Assembly (NCBI RefSeq): GCF_009380135.2
Contig: NZ_WHUT02000001.1
Coordinates: 1-64,000, forward strand
Origin: Fertoeibacter niger
Lineage (GTDB): Bacteria; Pseudomonadota; Alphaproteobacteria; Rhodobacterales; Rhodobacteraceae
DNA: 64,000 bases
Direction: 5' to 3'
Below the pieces are notes generated by a model. It was given only the letters and a program-made list of their open reading frames with translations, was not told where the DNA came from and made no database searches. Below are positions 1 to 7,968 of this stretch, piece after piece. Position numbers and translations under genes: made by a program. How positions within the stretch are numbered: position 1 is the stretch's first letter; each line of letters opens with the position of its first letter.

Positions 1-169
1 AACATGCCCTCACGGGCCTGATATGAGAGCCACTGGCGGGTAGCATGAACCCAAGCAGGCAAAAAGACCTGCTGCGAACCCCTCACATCGCTGGTGGCGG
101 TTGGTGCAGGAGTTTCCACACAGCCTAGGCCCTTGGCGGCTTCCTCGCCCTGCCACAGCGCCGTCAGCA

Positions 170-403
170 TCATTGCCCTGACTTTCGGAAACCCCGGCGG
201 GCCAGCATCCTGTCCACAAAGCCGGGGGGCGTTAGCGGGTTCTTCGGGGGCGGGAACTTGATCGCGCGTTGCCACCCGATCCGGTCCAGATCCTTGCGGT
301 CGAATTCCTTCGCTATCTCGTCCAGCCGACGACCGACTGCAGCCCTTTCCTCTGGACTCAATCCAAATCGCGCGCCGATCCTTGTCGGTTCTTCGTCCAT
401 CAC
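170..403 (-). CDS. Small hypothetical protein (77 aa)
   Basis: I do not recognise this family. The product is a 77-residue, soluble, charged protein with an Arg/Glu/Lys-rich central helix (around residues 18-45) and a Pro-rich stretch near residue 50 (KFPPPKNPLTPPGF). It starts with GTG directly followed by ATG, one base after the TAG stop of the gene upstream, so the two are probably translationally coupled. There is no signal peptide or membrane segment. It could be a leftover of an accessory region, because an insertion-sequence end lies about 340 bases upstream. Codon use is that of a normal GC-rich coding frame. Confidence 0.45.
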   Translation of the reverse strand: MMDEEPTRIGARFGLSPEERAAVGRRLDEIAKEFDRKDLDRIGWQRAIKFPPPKNPLTPPGFVDRMLARRGFRKSGQ

Positions 404-859
404 CTACCCCGCAAGTTTTCGCGCCAGCGCGACCATGCCCGACGTGGGAAGCGCGTCGAGCCAGCCTATGGCCCTGCGGACATCCCCATCGTTCTGCCGG
501 TCCAATACGCGCCACAGCCGCTCCTGCAAGACCGCAAGCTTGCGCGGCGCGTCATAGCCCCACTCATTCGCCAGCGCCCGATAGGCGGGCACCGTAGCAA
601 GTCGCTGCATATCCTCTTCGCGGAACGGATCCGCGGCAACCGCGCGCCGGTCACACAGCATCGAGAAGGCCGCAGAATGGACCGACACCGGCAAGGCCGC
701 GAAGCTGTCACCCACGGCCACCCGCGCGCCATCAGCCACCACGCTGGATTCACAAGATGAATCCCTCACGCGATTTGTGCAACAGAGCCCACAACCCGGC
801 ATGCCTTTGCGTCCGGGCCCCGGCGTCGGCCCTGTGTGCAACCGCAGGAAGGCAGTCAT
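404..859 (-). CDS. Hypothetical protein whose 5' end runs through an insertion-sequence remnant
   Basis: The frame is 151 codons. The last ~110 residues (from about VADGARVAVGDS onward) look like a genuine soluble alpha-helical protein with motifs such as DPFREEDMQRLATVPAYRAL and WGYDAPRKLAVLQERLWRVL; I cannot assign a family. The first ~40 residues (Cys/Gly/Pro-rich, CGLCCTNRVRDSS) are read through the sequence at 742-790, which resembles an IS end. The original 5' end was therefore probably lost and the annotated start is fortuitous. It abuts the 77-aa gene downstream (TAG then GTG). It may be a truncated, non-functional gene or one rescued by a new start inside the IS-derived DNA. Confidence 0.35.
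   Translation of the reverse strand: MTAFLRLHTGPTPGPGRKGMPGCGLCCTNRVRDSSCESSVVADGARVAVGDSFAALPVSVHSAAFSMLCDRRAVAADPFREEDMQRLATVPAYRALANEWGYDAPRKLAVLQERLWRVLDRQNDGDVRRAIGWLDALPTSGMVALARKLAG
742..790 (-). mobile_element. Remnant of an IS5-type insertion sequence end
   Basis: Read on the minus strand from 790, the sequence starts GGGCTCTGTTGCACAAAT. This resembles the GGCTTTGTTG-type terminal inverted repeats of the IS903 group of the IS5 family (knowledge of the family, from memory). It is followed by a short dyad, GATTCA-N5-TGAATC (748-764). No transposase frame is attached: coding sequence of a different gene begins by about 735, so only ~50 bp remain. The second terminal repeat was not found in the window. 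Confidence 0.4.
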
Positions 860-911
860 GCAGCGTGCCTGATGGGCTGCGCCCGCAAAACGTGCGACCG
901 GTGCAGGGTGT

Positions 912-1907
912 TCAGCAGCGGCGGAACAGGGCGTCGGGGCTCAGGGCAGGGGATGCGGCCACAACCCGCCTTCCCGCCAGGTCGATCAGATGCGCCAGCA
1001 GGTTGCGTTGTGCCGCCGGCCACAGCGCCGGGGCAGTATCGGCATAGACCCGAGCCGTCAGCGCGGCCAGGCTTTGCGGGCCGTCGTCAAGGGCCGCAAG
1101 GATTGCGGCCTCACGCTGGCGGCGGTGCGCGGCCAGACCGGCCAGCCGGGCCGCAGCCCCCGTCACCGGCGCGCCGTGGCCGGGATAAAGCACCGCCCAG
1201 TCGCGCGCAGCCAGCCGGGCCAGCGATGCCATATAGGCCGCCATGTCGCCATCGGGGGGCGAGACCAGCGACGGGGCCCAGCCCATCACATGATCGCCGG
1301 TAAAGCAGCGCGCACCCCAGGCAAAGCACAGATGGTTGCCGAAATGCCCGGGCGTGTGCAGCGCCTCCAGACGCCAGCCGGGGCCATGGGCCAAAGGTGC
1401 GCCCGCGGGCTGCGGAATGGCGCGGCCGAAAGCCGCGTCGGGCGCCACCGCTTCCGACGGCACATCAGCCGCAACCACCCCGCCCGCTGTCACCTCTGCC
1501 CCGTCGGGCAGGGTCGTGTCGGGGGCAAAGCCCGCATCCACGCCTTCGCCGCCGCCCAGATCATCCAGCCCCGCCATGATGGCGCTGCGCCCGGCGCGGG
1601 CCGCGCCAAAGGCCAGCACCGTTGCACCGGTCAGCGCGGCCAATGGCCGGGCCAGCGGAGAATGGTCAAGATGCGCATGGGTCACCAGAATGTGGCTGAT
1701 CCGCTCGCCCGGGCGCAGGGCCGCCAGCAGCGCCGCACGGTGGGCGGGTAGGTCGGGGCCAGGGTCGATCAGCGCCACCGTGCCCTCGCCGATGATATAG
1801 CTGTTGGTGCCCCAATGCGTCATCGGCGAAGGGTTGGGTGCCAGAACGCGCCGCAGGCCGGGTTCCAGCCAGATGCAATCGCCCGCCGATGGTTGTGCGC
1901 CGTCCAT
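912..1907 (-). CDS. MBL-fold metallo-hydrolase
   Basis: 331-residue cytoplasmic protein of the metallo-beta-lactamase superfamily, likely a hydrolase of the LACTB2/glyoxalase-II-like group. The metal motif THAHLDH lies near residue 76. Further ligands follow in order: HTPGH-x-x-N-H (near 185), GDHVMGW with the bridging Asp, and PGHG (near 243). After the catalytic domain a ~75-residue C-terminal segment looks like the winged-helix tail typical of LACTB2-like members (AALDDGPQSLAALTARVY). The start ATG is preceded by AAGGGGCG. It is divergent from the sensor kinase with only 44 bp between them. The natural substrate cannot be told from sequence. Confidence 0.85.
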   Translation of the reverse strand: MDGAQPSAGDCIWLEPGLRRVLAPNPSPMTHWGTNSYIIGEGTVALIDPGPDLPAHRAALLAALRPGERISHILVTHAHLDHSPLARPLAALTGATVLAFGAARAGRSAIMAGLDDLGGGEGVDAGFAPDTTLPDGAEVTAGGVVAADVPSEAVAPDAAFGRAIPQPAGAPLAHGPGWRLEALHTPGHFGNHLCFAWGARCFTGDHVMGWAPSLVSPPDGDMAAYMASLARLAARDWAVLYPGHGAPVTGAAARLAGLAAHRRQREAAILAALDDGPQSLAALTARVYADTAPALWPAAQRNLLAHLIDLAGRRVVAASPALSPDALFRRC

Positions 1908-1935
1908 TCTCGCCCCTTTCGCCCGGGCGCGCGGG

Positions 1936-1951
1936 CCGCTAGGCTGCGCCC
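1936..1951 (+). promoter_or_regulatory. Likely promoter giving a leaderless sensor-kinase transcript
   Basis: A TAGGCT hexamer at 1940-1945 ends only six bases before the ATG at 1952, and no Shine-Dalgarno sequence precedes the ATG. This fits a -10 element placing the transcription start at or next to the ATG. The pattern is inferred from spacing; the -35 region is GC-rich and not recognisable. Confidence 0.35.
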
Positions 1952-3271
1952 ATGTTCCGCCCGCTGAAAACCCTGATGCCGCGCAGCCTTTATGGCCGTG
2001 CCGCGCTGATCCTGATCGTGCCCATCGTCACGATCCAGCTTGTCGTGTCCATCAGCTTTATCCAGCGGCACTTCGAACGAGTCACCCAGCAGATGACACA
2101 GGGGCTGGCGGTGGACCTGCGCTATCTGCTGACCGAGGCCGACGGGGCGGCCAGCGCGGCAGGGGCGCAGCTGCGCGCCGGTCGGCTGGCGCAGGCGCTG
2201 GAATTCACCCTGGCCTATCCGGCCGACTGGAACGGCGGGGCCGACCGGCGCGACATATGGGATCTGTCGGGCCGGGTGGTGGCGCGCACCCTGCGTGAGG
2301 CGCTTCCGGCGTTGCTGGCTGTCGATCTTCAGGCCGACAGCCGCGCGGTGCGGTTGCTGTTCTCGACGCGTTGGGGGCCGATGGCGGTGACGGTGGACCG
2401 GCGGCGTGTCACGGCGTCCAACCCGCATCAGTTGCTTGTGCTGATGATCTTCGCATCGGTGCTGATGACGGTGATCGCCTATCTGTTCCTGTCCAACCAG
2501 TTGCGCCCGATCCAGCGGCTGGCGATTGCCGCCGAAGCCTTCGGCAAGGGTCGCGTCGTGCCCTACCGCCCCCGGGGCGCGGTCGAGGTGCGGGCGGCGG
2601 GCAATGCGTTTCTGGACATGCGCGCGCGGATCGAGCGGCAGATCGAACAGCGCACTCTGATGCTGTCGGGCGTCAGCCATGACCTGCGCACGCCGCTGAC
2701 CCGGCTGCGGCTGGGCCTTTCGATGCTGCCTGAGGATGACGAGACCGAGGCTTTGCTGGGCGATGTGGCCGACATGGAACGTCTGGTCGATGAATTCCTG
2801 TCCTTCGCGCGCGGTGACGCGCTGGACGAGGCGGTAGAGGCTGATCCGGTGGCACTGGTGCGCCGGGTGGTTGAAAACGCCCAGCGCGCAGGGCAGGCGG
2901 TGACGCTGGGGCAGGCCGAAGGCGCGGCGCTGGTGCGGCTGCGCCCGGCGGCGGTGCAGCGGGCGCTGGAAAATCTGGTGGGCAATGCCATCCGCTATGG
3001 CAAACGCGCCGTGGTCAGCGTGGTGGTGACAGACCGCGCGGTGCGGCTGGTGGTCGAGGATGACGGCCCGGGCATTCCCAAGGAACGGCGCGACGAGGCG
3101 CTGCACCCCTTCACCCGGCTTGATGGCGCGCGCGACCCCAACCGGGGCGGCGGTGTGGGGCTGGGCCTGTCGATCGCCACCGACATCGCCCGCAGCCACG
3201 GCGGCACCCTGCGGCTGGGCGAAAGCGAGGCGCTGGGCGGGCTGAAGGCCGAGATCGTGCTGGCACGGTAG
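1952..3271 (+). CDS. Sensor histidine kinase, EnvZ type
   Basis: Inner-membrane two-component kinase of 439 residues. Order: short cytoplasmic N-terminus, TM1 (about 17-36), periplasmic loop (~120 residues), TM2 (about 161-180), HAMP linker (181-232), HisKA domain with the phospho-acceptor His243 in SGVSHDLRTPLTRLR, and HATPase domain with N-box Asn345 (ENLVGNAIRYG), G1 box DDGPGIP (371-377) and G2 box GGGVGLGLS (400-408). This architecture matches EnvZ. No response regulator gene is adjacent in the window, so the partner is encoded elsewhere. The upstream gene is divergent, and the promoter suggests a leaderless mRNA. Confidence 0.9.
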   Translation: MFRPLKTLMPRSLYGRAALILIVPIVTIQLVVSISFIQRHFERVTQQMTQGLAVDLRYLLTEADGAASAAGAQLRAGRLAQALEFTLAYPADWNGGADRRDIWDLSGRVVARTLREALPALLAVDLQADSRAVRLLFSTRWGPMAVTVDRRRVTASNPHQLLVLMIFASVLMTVIAYLFLSNQLRPIQRLAIAAEAFGKGRVVPYRPRGAVEVRAAGNAFLDMRARIERQIEQRTLMLSGVSHDLRTPLTRLRLGLSMLPEDDETEALLGDVADMERLVDEFLSFARGDALDEAVEADPVALVRRVVENAQRAGQAVTLGQAEGAALVRLRPAAVQRALENLVGNAIRYGKRAVVSVVVTDRAVRLVVEDDGPGIPKERRDEALHPFTRLDGARDPNRGGGVGLGLSIATDIARSHGGTLRLGESEALGGLKAEIVLAR

Positions 3272-3431
3272 GGCAGAATTTGCCGACATCTCAGCCGGCA
3301 TGACGCGCAACGCCGGCCACCAATCCACTTAAGGTCTGCCTTGCACATGCCGGGCAGGTTTGCCAACCTTTGGAAGAGGTCAAACAACCGCGCACCGCCG
3401 TGCAGGCGGCATCATGGCGCGGGGCACACCC

Positions 3432-5438
3432 TCAATACAGCCCGTCAATCTCTACCGGCAGGCGGCGCACGGGTTTAGGTTCGGCCAGAAGGCTGCCCTT
3501 GTCGCGCGGATCGGCCTCGATGGCCTTCAGCCGCTGGAAGCGGTTGGTCGAAACGTTCGAAACATCCGTGCGGGTGCGCAGGATCGTGGGGCGCAGGAAC
3601 ACGAACAGCGTCTGCTTGCGCGCCGATTCGCCCCTTGAGCGGAAGAGCCCGCCCACGATGGGCAGCTTGCCCAGCCCCGGCACTTCTGACCGGGTGCTTT
3701 GCCTGTCATCGGTGATCAGCCCGCCCAGCACGATGGTGCCGCCATTGTCGGCCAGCACCGTGGTCTTGATGCTGCGGCGGTTGGTCACGATGTCGGCGGC
3801 GCCTGCCACAGCCGCGCTGGCCAGCGATGATACCTCTTGCGTGATGTCCAGCTGGATCACGTCACCCTGATTGACGCGCGGCACCACCCGCATGGTGATG
3901 CCCACGTCGCGCCGTTCGATGGTGCTTTGCGTGCTGCCCTCGCTGGTGAACGACCCGGTGCGGAACGGCACGTTCTGGCCCACGATGATCTCGGCGGGCT
4001 GGTTGTCCAGCGTGGTGATGCTGGGGGTGGACAACAGGTTGGCCTTGGTCGATTGCCCCAGCGCCTGTATCAGCAGCCCGTATTCATCCGCCCGCGACAG
4101 CCCGATGGAAAGCCCCGTCGGTGCCACCCCGGCAGCGACGGGCGAGCCCAGCAGCGTCAGGATATTGTCCAGCGTCACGCCCGCCTGCGAAAACGAGGTG
4201 GCGGCAAAGCCCCCCGGCGGGGCGGCGGCGCCAAAGCCCAGCTGCACGCCCAAAGCCTCGGATATGTCGCCCGACACTTCGACAATCGCCGCCTCGATCA
4301 GCACCTGCGGGCGGCGCTGGTCCAGCTCGAATATCAGGGATGCCAGATCGGCCTGCACCTCGGCCCGCGCGCGCACCACCACGGCGTTGCTTTCCAGCAC
4401 GGGCTGGATGGTGATCTCCTCGGCCGCCAGCGACCCCACGGGCGGGGCCACCAGCCGCACATCGGCCAAAGGCTCGCCGGTTTCGGGGTCCAGCGCGGCC
4501 ACTTGCGGCGCCAGTGCCTCGGCCACCGGATTGCCCACGGCGGTGGAGCCTGATCCGACAAGCCCGCGCAGCACCTCGGCCATCGAGCTCGCATCGGCGT
4601 ATTTCAGGTTGTAGACCCGCGTGACCGGCACGGTAGACGGCACCGCGCGGCCCGGCACATCCAGATCGGCCACGATGCGCTGCACCATGGCAAAGGTTTC
4701 GGCATCACCGTTCAGGATCAGCAGGTTGGACCGCGCATCCACCGTCACGCGCGGCGCGTTGCCGCCCGTCACCGCCGGATCGGTGCCCAGAATGCTGGTC
4801 ACGGCCGCGCCCACCTCTGTCGCATCGGCATTGCGGATCGGGATGGTGAACACCTCTTGCCCGTTGTCGCCATCCAGCGCGCGGGCAATCCCCTCGATCC
4901 GGCGCACGTTTTCTGCCGTGTCGGTGATGACCAGCGTGTTCGTTTCCGCCACCGCCTCGATATAGCCGAAATTCGCCACCAGCGGGCGCAGCGCGCCCAC
5001 AGCCGTCGCCGCCGGGAAATTCTTCAAGGGCACCAGCCGGGTGATCACATCCAGCCGACCAAGGTCTGCGTCGCTTTCCACCACGCCGCCGCCCTCGCGG
5101 ATCGTGGCCTGCGGCACGATGCGCCACAGGTTGCCCGAGGGCAGCGCGGCATAGCCCTGCACCCCCAGCACCGACTGGTAAAGCTCCCAAACGCCATCGA
5201 CATCCAGGGGCTGCGTGGAAATCACCGTGACGATGCCTGCCACGTTCGGATCCAGCACCAGCGTGCGCCCGGTGATTTCCGACACCTGTTCCGACAGGGT
5301 GCGGATATCGGCATCGCGCAGGTTGATGACAAAGCTGGGCGGGGCGTCGGGCGCGTCCTGCGCCACAGCGGGCAGGGGTGCAAAGGCCAACAAAATCAGC
5401 GGGACAAGACGAAAAGGATGCAAGACGGATCCGCTCAT
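3432..5438 (-). CDS. gspD: Type II secretion secretin GspD
   Basis: Outer-membrane secretin of 668 residues. A Sec signal peptide (residues 1-26, ending AVAQDA) is followed by an N0 domain with the DADIRTLSEQVSEITG signature (about 42-57), further N-domains that bind pseudopilin and peptidoglycan, and the C-terminal secretin beta-barrel with NVPFRTGS and VLGGLITDD. The gene is last in a minus-strand block gspG-H-I-C-D whose members overlap as ATGA; gspC and gspD share 5435-5438. No pilotin (gspS) or gspAB gene is present in the window. The convergent neighbour is the sensor kinase, with a GC-rich hairpin near 3395-3412 as the only terminator candidate. Confidence 0.95.
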   Translation of the reverse strand: MSGSVLHPFRLVPLILLAFAPLPAVAQDAPDAPPSFVINLRDADIRTLSEQVSEITGRTLVLDPNVAGIVTVISTQPLDVDGVWELYQSVLGVQGYAALPSGNLWRIVPQATIREGGGVVESDADLGRLDVITRLVPLKNFPAATAVGALRPLVANFGYIEAVAETNTLVITDTAENVRRIEGIARALDGDNGQEVFTIPIRNADATEVGAAVTSILGTDPAVTGGNAPRVTVDARSNLLILNGDAETFAMVQRIVADLDVPGRAVPSTVPVTRVYNLKYADASSMAEVLRGLVGSGSTAVGNPVAEALAPQVAALDPETGEPLADVRLVAPPVGSLAAEEITIQPVLESNAVVVRARAEVQADLASLIFELDQRRPQVLIEAAIVEVSGDISEALGVQLGFGAAAPPGGFAATSFSQAGVTLDNILTLLGSPVAAGVAPTGLSIGLSRADEYGLLIQALGQSTKANLLSTPSITTLDNQPAEIIVGQNVPFRTGSFTSEGSTQSTIERRDVGITMRVVPRVNQGDVIQLDITQEVSSLASAAVAGAADIVTNRRSIKTTVLADNGGTIVLGGLITDDRQSTRSEVPGLGKLPIVGGLFRSRGESARKQTLFVFLRPTILRTRTDVSNVSTNRFQRLKAIEADPRDKGSLLAEPKPVRRLPVEIDGLY

Positions 5439-6268
5439 CGCAAGGGAAAGGACATGACGATGCTTTGCCCGTCACGCTGGATTTCGACCCGGGCCCGCCC
5501 CGATGCCGCCACCTCATCGAAATAGCCGCGATCCGCCGCCATGTCGCCCACTTTCTGACCGTTCACGGTTGTGACCACATCGCCGGGACGAAAGCCCGCC
5601 TGCCGCACCCCGGGCGAGGCCTGATCGGTGATGCGGTAGCCCTGATCGGTGATTTCCAGCCCCAGCCGGTCCATCACGCCCTGCGCATCCTGCTGGATGG
5701 CATTGCGATACCGGGCGATCACCGCATCGGGGGCATTGTCGGGGGCAGGGGCGGCGGCGGCCCCCTGCTGCGGGATCAGGTTGCGCAGGTCGGTGCCAGC
5801 GGTGGCAGGGGCCGCAGCACCCGGCTTGGTGAAAGACAGCGTTTCCAGCCGGTCGCCCACGCGCAGCACCACATGGTCGGCCGCCACTGCATGCAGCAGG
5901 GCCGCGTCGGTGATGGCCGCCCCCACGGCATAGCTTTGCGCAACAGGCTCCGCCCCCGCGATGATGGCGCGCGAGGCGCTGGCGGGTGTGGCAATCGTGA
6001 CGCCCAGCAGCGTCAGCCCCAGCGCGGTTTCGCCCGCCAGTTCAGGGGCCGCGGCCTGCGGCTGCGCCGCGCTGCCAAAGGGCGCAAAGGCCAGCACCGG
6101 GCCAAGATCGGTGCGCGGCGCGGGCTGATCCGGCTGGGCCATGGTCGCTGGCGGGCGCTGACCGGTCTCGCCCGCCAGTCGCCAGACCACGGGGCCTGCC
6201 GCAGCGCCAAGGCTGATCACGGTCAATGCCAGCGCCAGCCAGACCAGAAGGGGCGGCACCCGCATCAT
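5435..6268 (-). CDS. gspC: Type II secretion inner-membrane protein GspC (PDZ-containing)
   Basis: 277-residue bitopic protein linking the inner-membrane platform to the secretin. An N-terminal TM segment (about 5-27: LLVWLALALTVISLGAAAG) is followed by a Pro/Ala-rich linker, the homology-region domain (about 60-140) and a C-terminal PDZ domain (about 195-277) with ITDQASPGVRQAGFRPGDVV and a VNGQKVGDM loop. PDZ-containing GspC proteins are the OutC/EpsC type. It overlaps gspI upstream (6265-6268) and gspD downstream by 4 nt, so all three are probably translationally coupled. Confidence 0.9.
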   Translation of the reverse strand: MMRVPPLLVWLALALTVISLGAAAGPVVWRLAGETGQRPPATMAQPDQPAPRTDLGPVLAFAPFGSAAQPQAAAPELAGETALGLTLLGVTIATPASASRAIIAGAEPVAQSYAVGAAITDAALLHAVAADHVVLRVGDRLETLSFTKPGAAAPATAGTDLRNLIPQQGAAAAPAPDNAPDAVIARYRNAIQQDAQGVMDRLGLEITDQGYRITDQASPGVRQAGFRPGDVVTTVNGQKVGDMAADRGYFDEVAASGRARVEIQRDGQSIVMSFPLR

Positions 6269-6726
6269 CCGCCACCGCCCTGCGGTTGCGCCAGAAATCC
6301 GGTCAGCCGGGCATAGGTGGTGCCATCGGCGCTGTCGGCCACGGTGATGTCGATCTGGCTCAGCCCCGGGTCAGTCGTGGCGCGCAGGTCTTCGGTGACG
6401 GCAAAGGCAAAGCCCAGCACCGGGCCGGGAGGCTGGGGCGCCACGCCCAACGTCCGCTCGGCCAGATGGTTTTCCGCCACCCATTGCGCCGCCGCCCGCG
6501 CCTCCAGCCCGCCGATGCGCGCGATATGTGCCTCGGTCGCACCCAGCAGCGCCACGGCGGATGTGGCCAGCACCGCCAGCGCCACCAGCGTCTCGATCAG
6601 TGTGAAGCCCGCCTCAGGCCGGCGGGCAGGGTGTTGCGCCGGCCGGTCCTGCGGGCAGCGCCGGGAGCGTGGCAGCCCCCGCCGCAGTCCCCGTCGCCCT
6701 GTCGGAAGCTTCATCCGGCGCGTCAT
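6265..6726 (-). CDS. gspI: Type II secretion minor pseudopilin GspI
   Basis: 153 residues from the ATG that overlaps the gspH stop (ATGA, 6723-6726). The prepilin site is G40/FTLIETLVALAVL, giving Phe+1 and Glu+5 in the mature protein and one hydrophobic helix. The leader before the cleavage site is about 40 residues and Arg-rich (RRGLRRGLPRSRRCP), far longer than the usual 5-10; a later start at Met5 would shorten it little. The C-terminal globular part is ordinary for GspI. It forms the tip complex with GspH, J and K. Confidence 0.88.
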   Translation of the reverse strand: MTRRMKLPTGRRGLRRGLPRSRRCPQDRPAQHPARRPEAGFTLIETLVALAVLATSAVALLGATEAHIARIGGLEARAAAQWVAENHLAERTLGVAPQPPGPVLGFAFAVTEDLRATTDPGLSQIDITVADSADGTTYARLTGFLAQPQGGGG

Positions 6727-7373
6727 GCCCCGCCCTCCGGCACGGCGCGGGCCGAAAAGCCGTCAAACAGCACCTGCCATCCCGCGCCGCGCCCGGTGAT
6801 GGCAAACACCTGCGGCCTGCCGGTGGCGCTGGCGCTGATCAGCACCGGGGCCGGGTCAGCCTTGCCCGATGACAGTTCCAGCGGCCCGGCCAGTTCATGC
6901 CGCGCGCCAAGGGCCCCGGCGGCGGGTTGCCAGCCCGGTTCATCTTCCTGCCACCGCAGGAAACGATAGCCCCCGGCATCCCAGACCAGCGCCAGCGGCG
7001 CACCGGCCACCAGCGCCTCATCCACCCCCAGCGCCAGCCGCTGCGCCAGACGCTGCGCCTCGAACGCCGCCCCCGTGCCCCGGTCGGCGGCATTCACCCC
7101 CAGCAGCGTGGCCCCCGAGGCCACGCCGATCACCACCAGCACGATCAGCACCTCGATCAGCGTGATTCCCGCTTGGGGTGGGCGCACCAGCCGCGCGCCC
7201 TGCGGGCCCGATGTTCGCCCCGCCCCGCCAAAGCCCGCGCGCATCAACGTCGTTCGCCGCCGGGCTGCCCCGCCCAAGCCTGCCCTTTCCAAGCCTGCCC
7301 CTCTCATTCTCATACGGTCAGACATGCATACCGTCGCCGCCCGCACCCCGGTTGACGCGCGGACCCCTGTCAT
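6723..7373 (-). CDS. gspH: Type II secretion minor pseudopilin GspH
   Basis: 216 residues from the ATG overlapping the gspG stop (ATGA, 7370-7373). The cleavage motif is G69/ITLIEVLIVLVVIGVASG: Glu+5 is present but the +1 residue is Ile, not the usual Phe or Met. The leader would be ~69 residues and low-complexity (repeats of RAG, GLGG, Arg clusters). In-frame Met17, Met21, Met23 and Met44 are alternative starts, the last giving a 26-residue leader. The mature domain is of GspH size. Which start is used cannot be decided by eye, but the 4-nt overlap favours the first. Confidence 0.82.
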   Translation of the reverse strand: MTGVRASTGVRAATVCMSDRMRMRGAGLERAGLGGAARRRTTLMRAGFGGAGRTSGPQGARLVRPPQAGITLIEVLIVLVVIGVASGATLLGVNAADRGTGAAFEAQRLAQRLALGVDEALVAGAPLALVWDAGGYRFLRWQEDEPGWQPAAGALGARHELAGPLELSSGKADPAPVLISASATGRPQVFAITGRGAGWQVLFDGFSARAVPEGGA

Positions 7374-7849
7374 CCGCTGGCCCCGCCCCGGTGGGAAATG
7401 TCGGCATTCACACCCTCGCCGCCCGGCTCGCCATCGGCCCCCAGCGACATCAGGTCATAGGGCGCGTTTTCACCCGGGGCGCGGTAGATGTAGGGGCGGC
7501 CCCAGGGGTCTGTCGGGGTTTGCGGCAGATAGCCGCCCTCGGCCCAGTTCGGGGGCAGAGGGGCAACGGTGGGGGCCTCGGTCAGCGCGGCCAGCCCCTG
7601 CGCGGTTGTGGGGTAGCTGCGGTTGTCCAGACGGTACATCTCCAGGCTGGCGGCCACGGTGCGCAGATCAGCCCCCGCCACCTGCGCCCGCGCCTCGTCG
7701 GGCCGCCCGATCACATTGGGCACCACAAGGGCGGCCACGATGCCGATGATCACCAGGACCACCATCATCTCGATCAGCGTCACGCCGCTGTCGGCCCGGC
7801 GCGGGCGGCGCGTGCGCCGGGGGGCAAGTGGCAATCTGCGCAGGGGCAT
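7370..7849 (-). CDS. gspG: Type II secretion major pseudopilin GspG
   Basis: 159-residue precursor of the main pseudopilus subunit. A 22-residue basic leader ends SG22/VTLIEMMVVLVIIGIVAAL, with Glu+5 and an atypical Val at +1. The globular domain shows GspG hallmarks: DLRTVAASLEMYRLDNRSYPTT, LPPNWAEGGYLP, TPTDPWGRPYIYRAPG and the calcium-loop region GADGEPGGEG near the C-terminus. It is the first gene of the minus block and transcription probably starts in the 119-bp gap shared with gspL. Confidence 0.93.
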   Translation of the reverse strand: MPLRRLPLAPRRTRRPRRADSGVTLIEMMVVLVIIGIVAALVVPNVIGRPDEARAQVAGADLRTVAASLEMYRLDNRSYPTTAQGLAALTEAPTVAPLPPNWAEGGYLPQTPTDPWGRPYIYRAPGENAPYDLMSLGADGEPGGEGVNADISHRGGASG

Positions 7850-7968
7850 GGCGGAACTTTCTGCAAGGTCACTGTGGGTTATACCCTATACGGGTTGAAA
7901 CTCGCCGGGGTTTCATCGCGTAATCAGATTGCCGCCAATTTCGTTGCGCGGCAAGGAGAGGCGTCCCG
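7850..7968. promoter_or_regulatory. Divergent promoter region between gspG and gspL
   Basis: This gap is richer in A/T than its surroundings. Toward gspL a possible sigma-70 promoter is TTGAAA (7895-7900) with CGTAAT (7919-7924, spacing 18). Toward gspG, the minus strand carries TATAGG and TATAAC hexamers around 7880-7890. A dyad TGAAAC-N8-GTTTCA spans 7896-7915 and overlaps the plus -35 hexamer, so it is a candidate operator. An AGGAGAGG Shine-Dalgarno (about 7953-7960) precedes gspL. Confidence 0.45.

Noticed and set aside
10-219. 69-codon minus-strand ORF at the left edge
   Set aside because: No RBS, no domain, composition unlike a real gene. A stretch near 110-150 recalls an IS end but is too short to call.
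912-1907. Assignment of the MBL protein as beta-lactamase or RNase Z
   Set aside because: The THAHLDH motif is shared across the superfamily and the C-terminal part fits LACTB2-like hydrolases, not resistance enzymes or tRNase Z.
1820-3328. 502-codon open frame antisense to the sensor kinase
   Set aside because: It is the complement of a well-supported kinase; the His/Gln/Arg-rich composition without domains is typical of antisense frames in GC-rich DNA.
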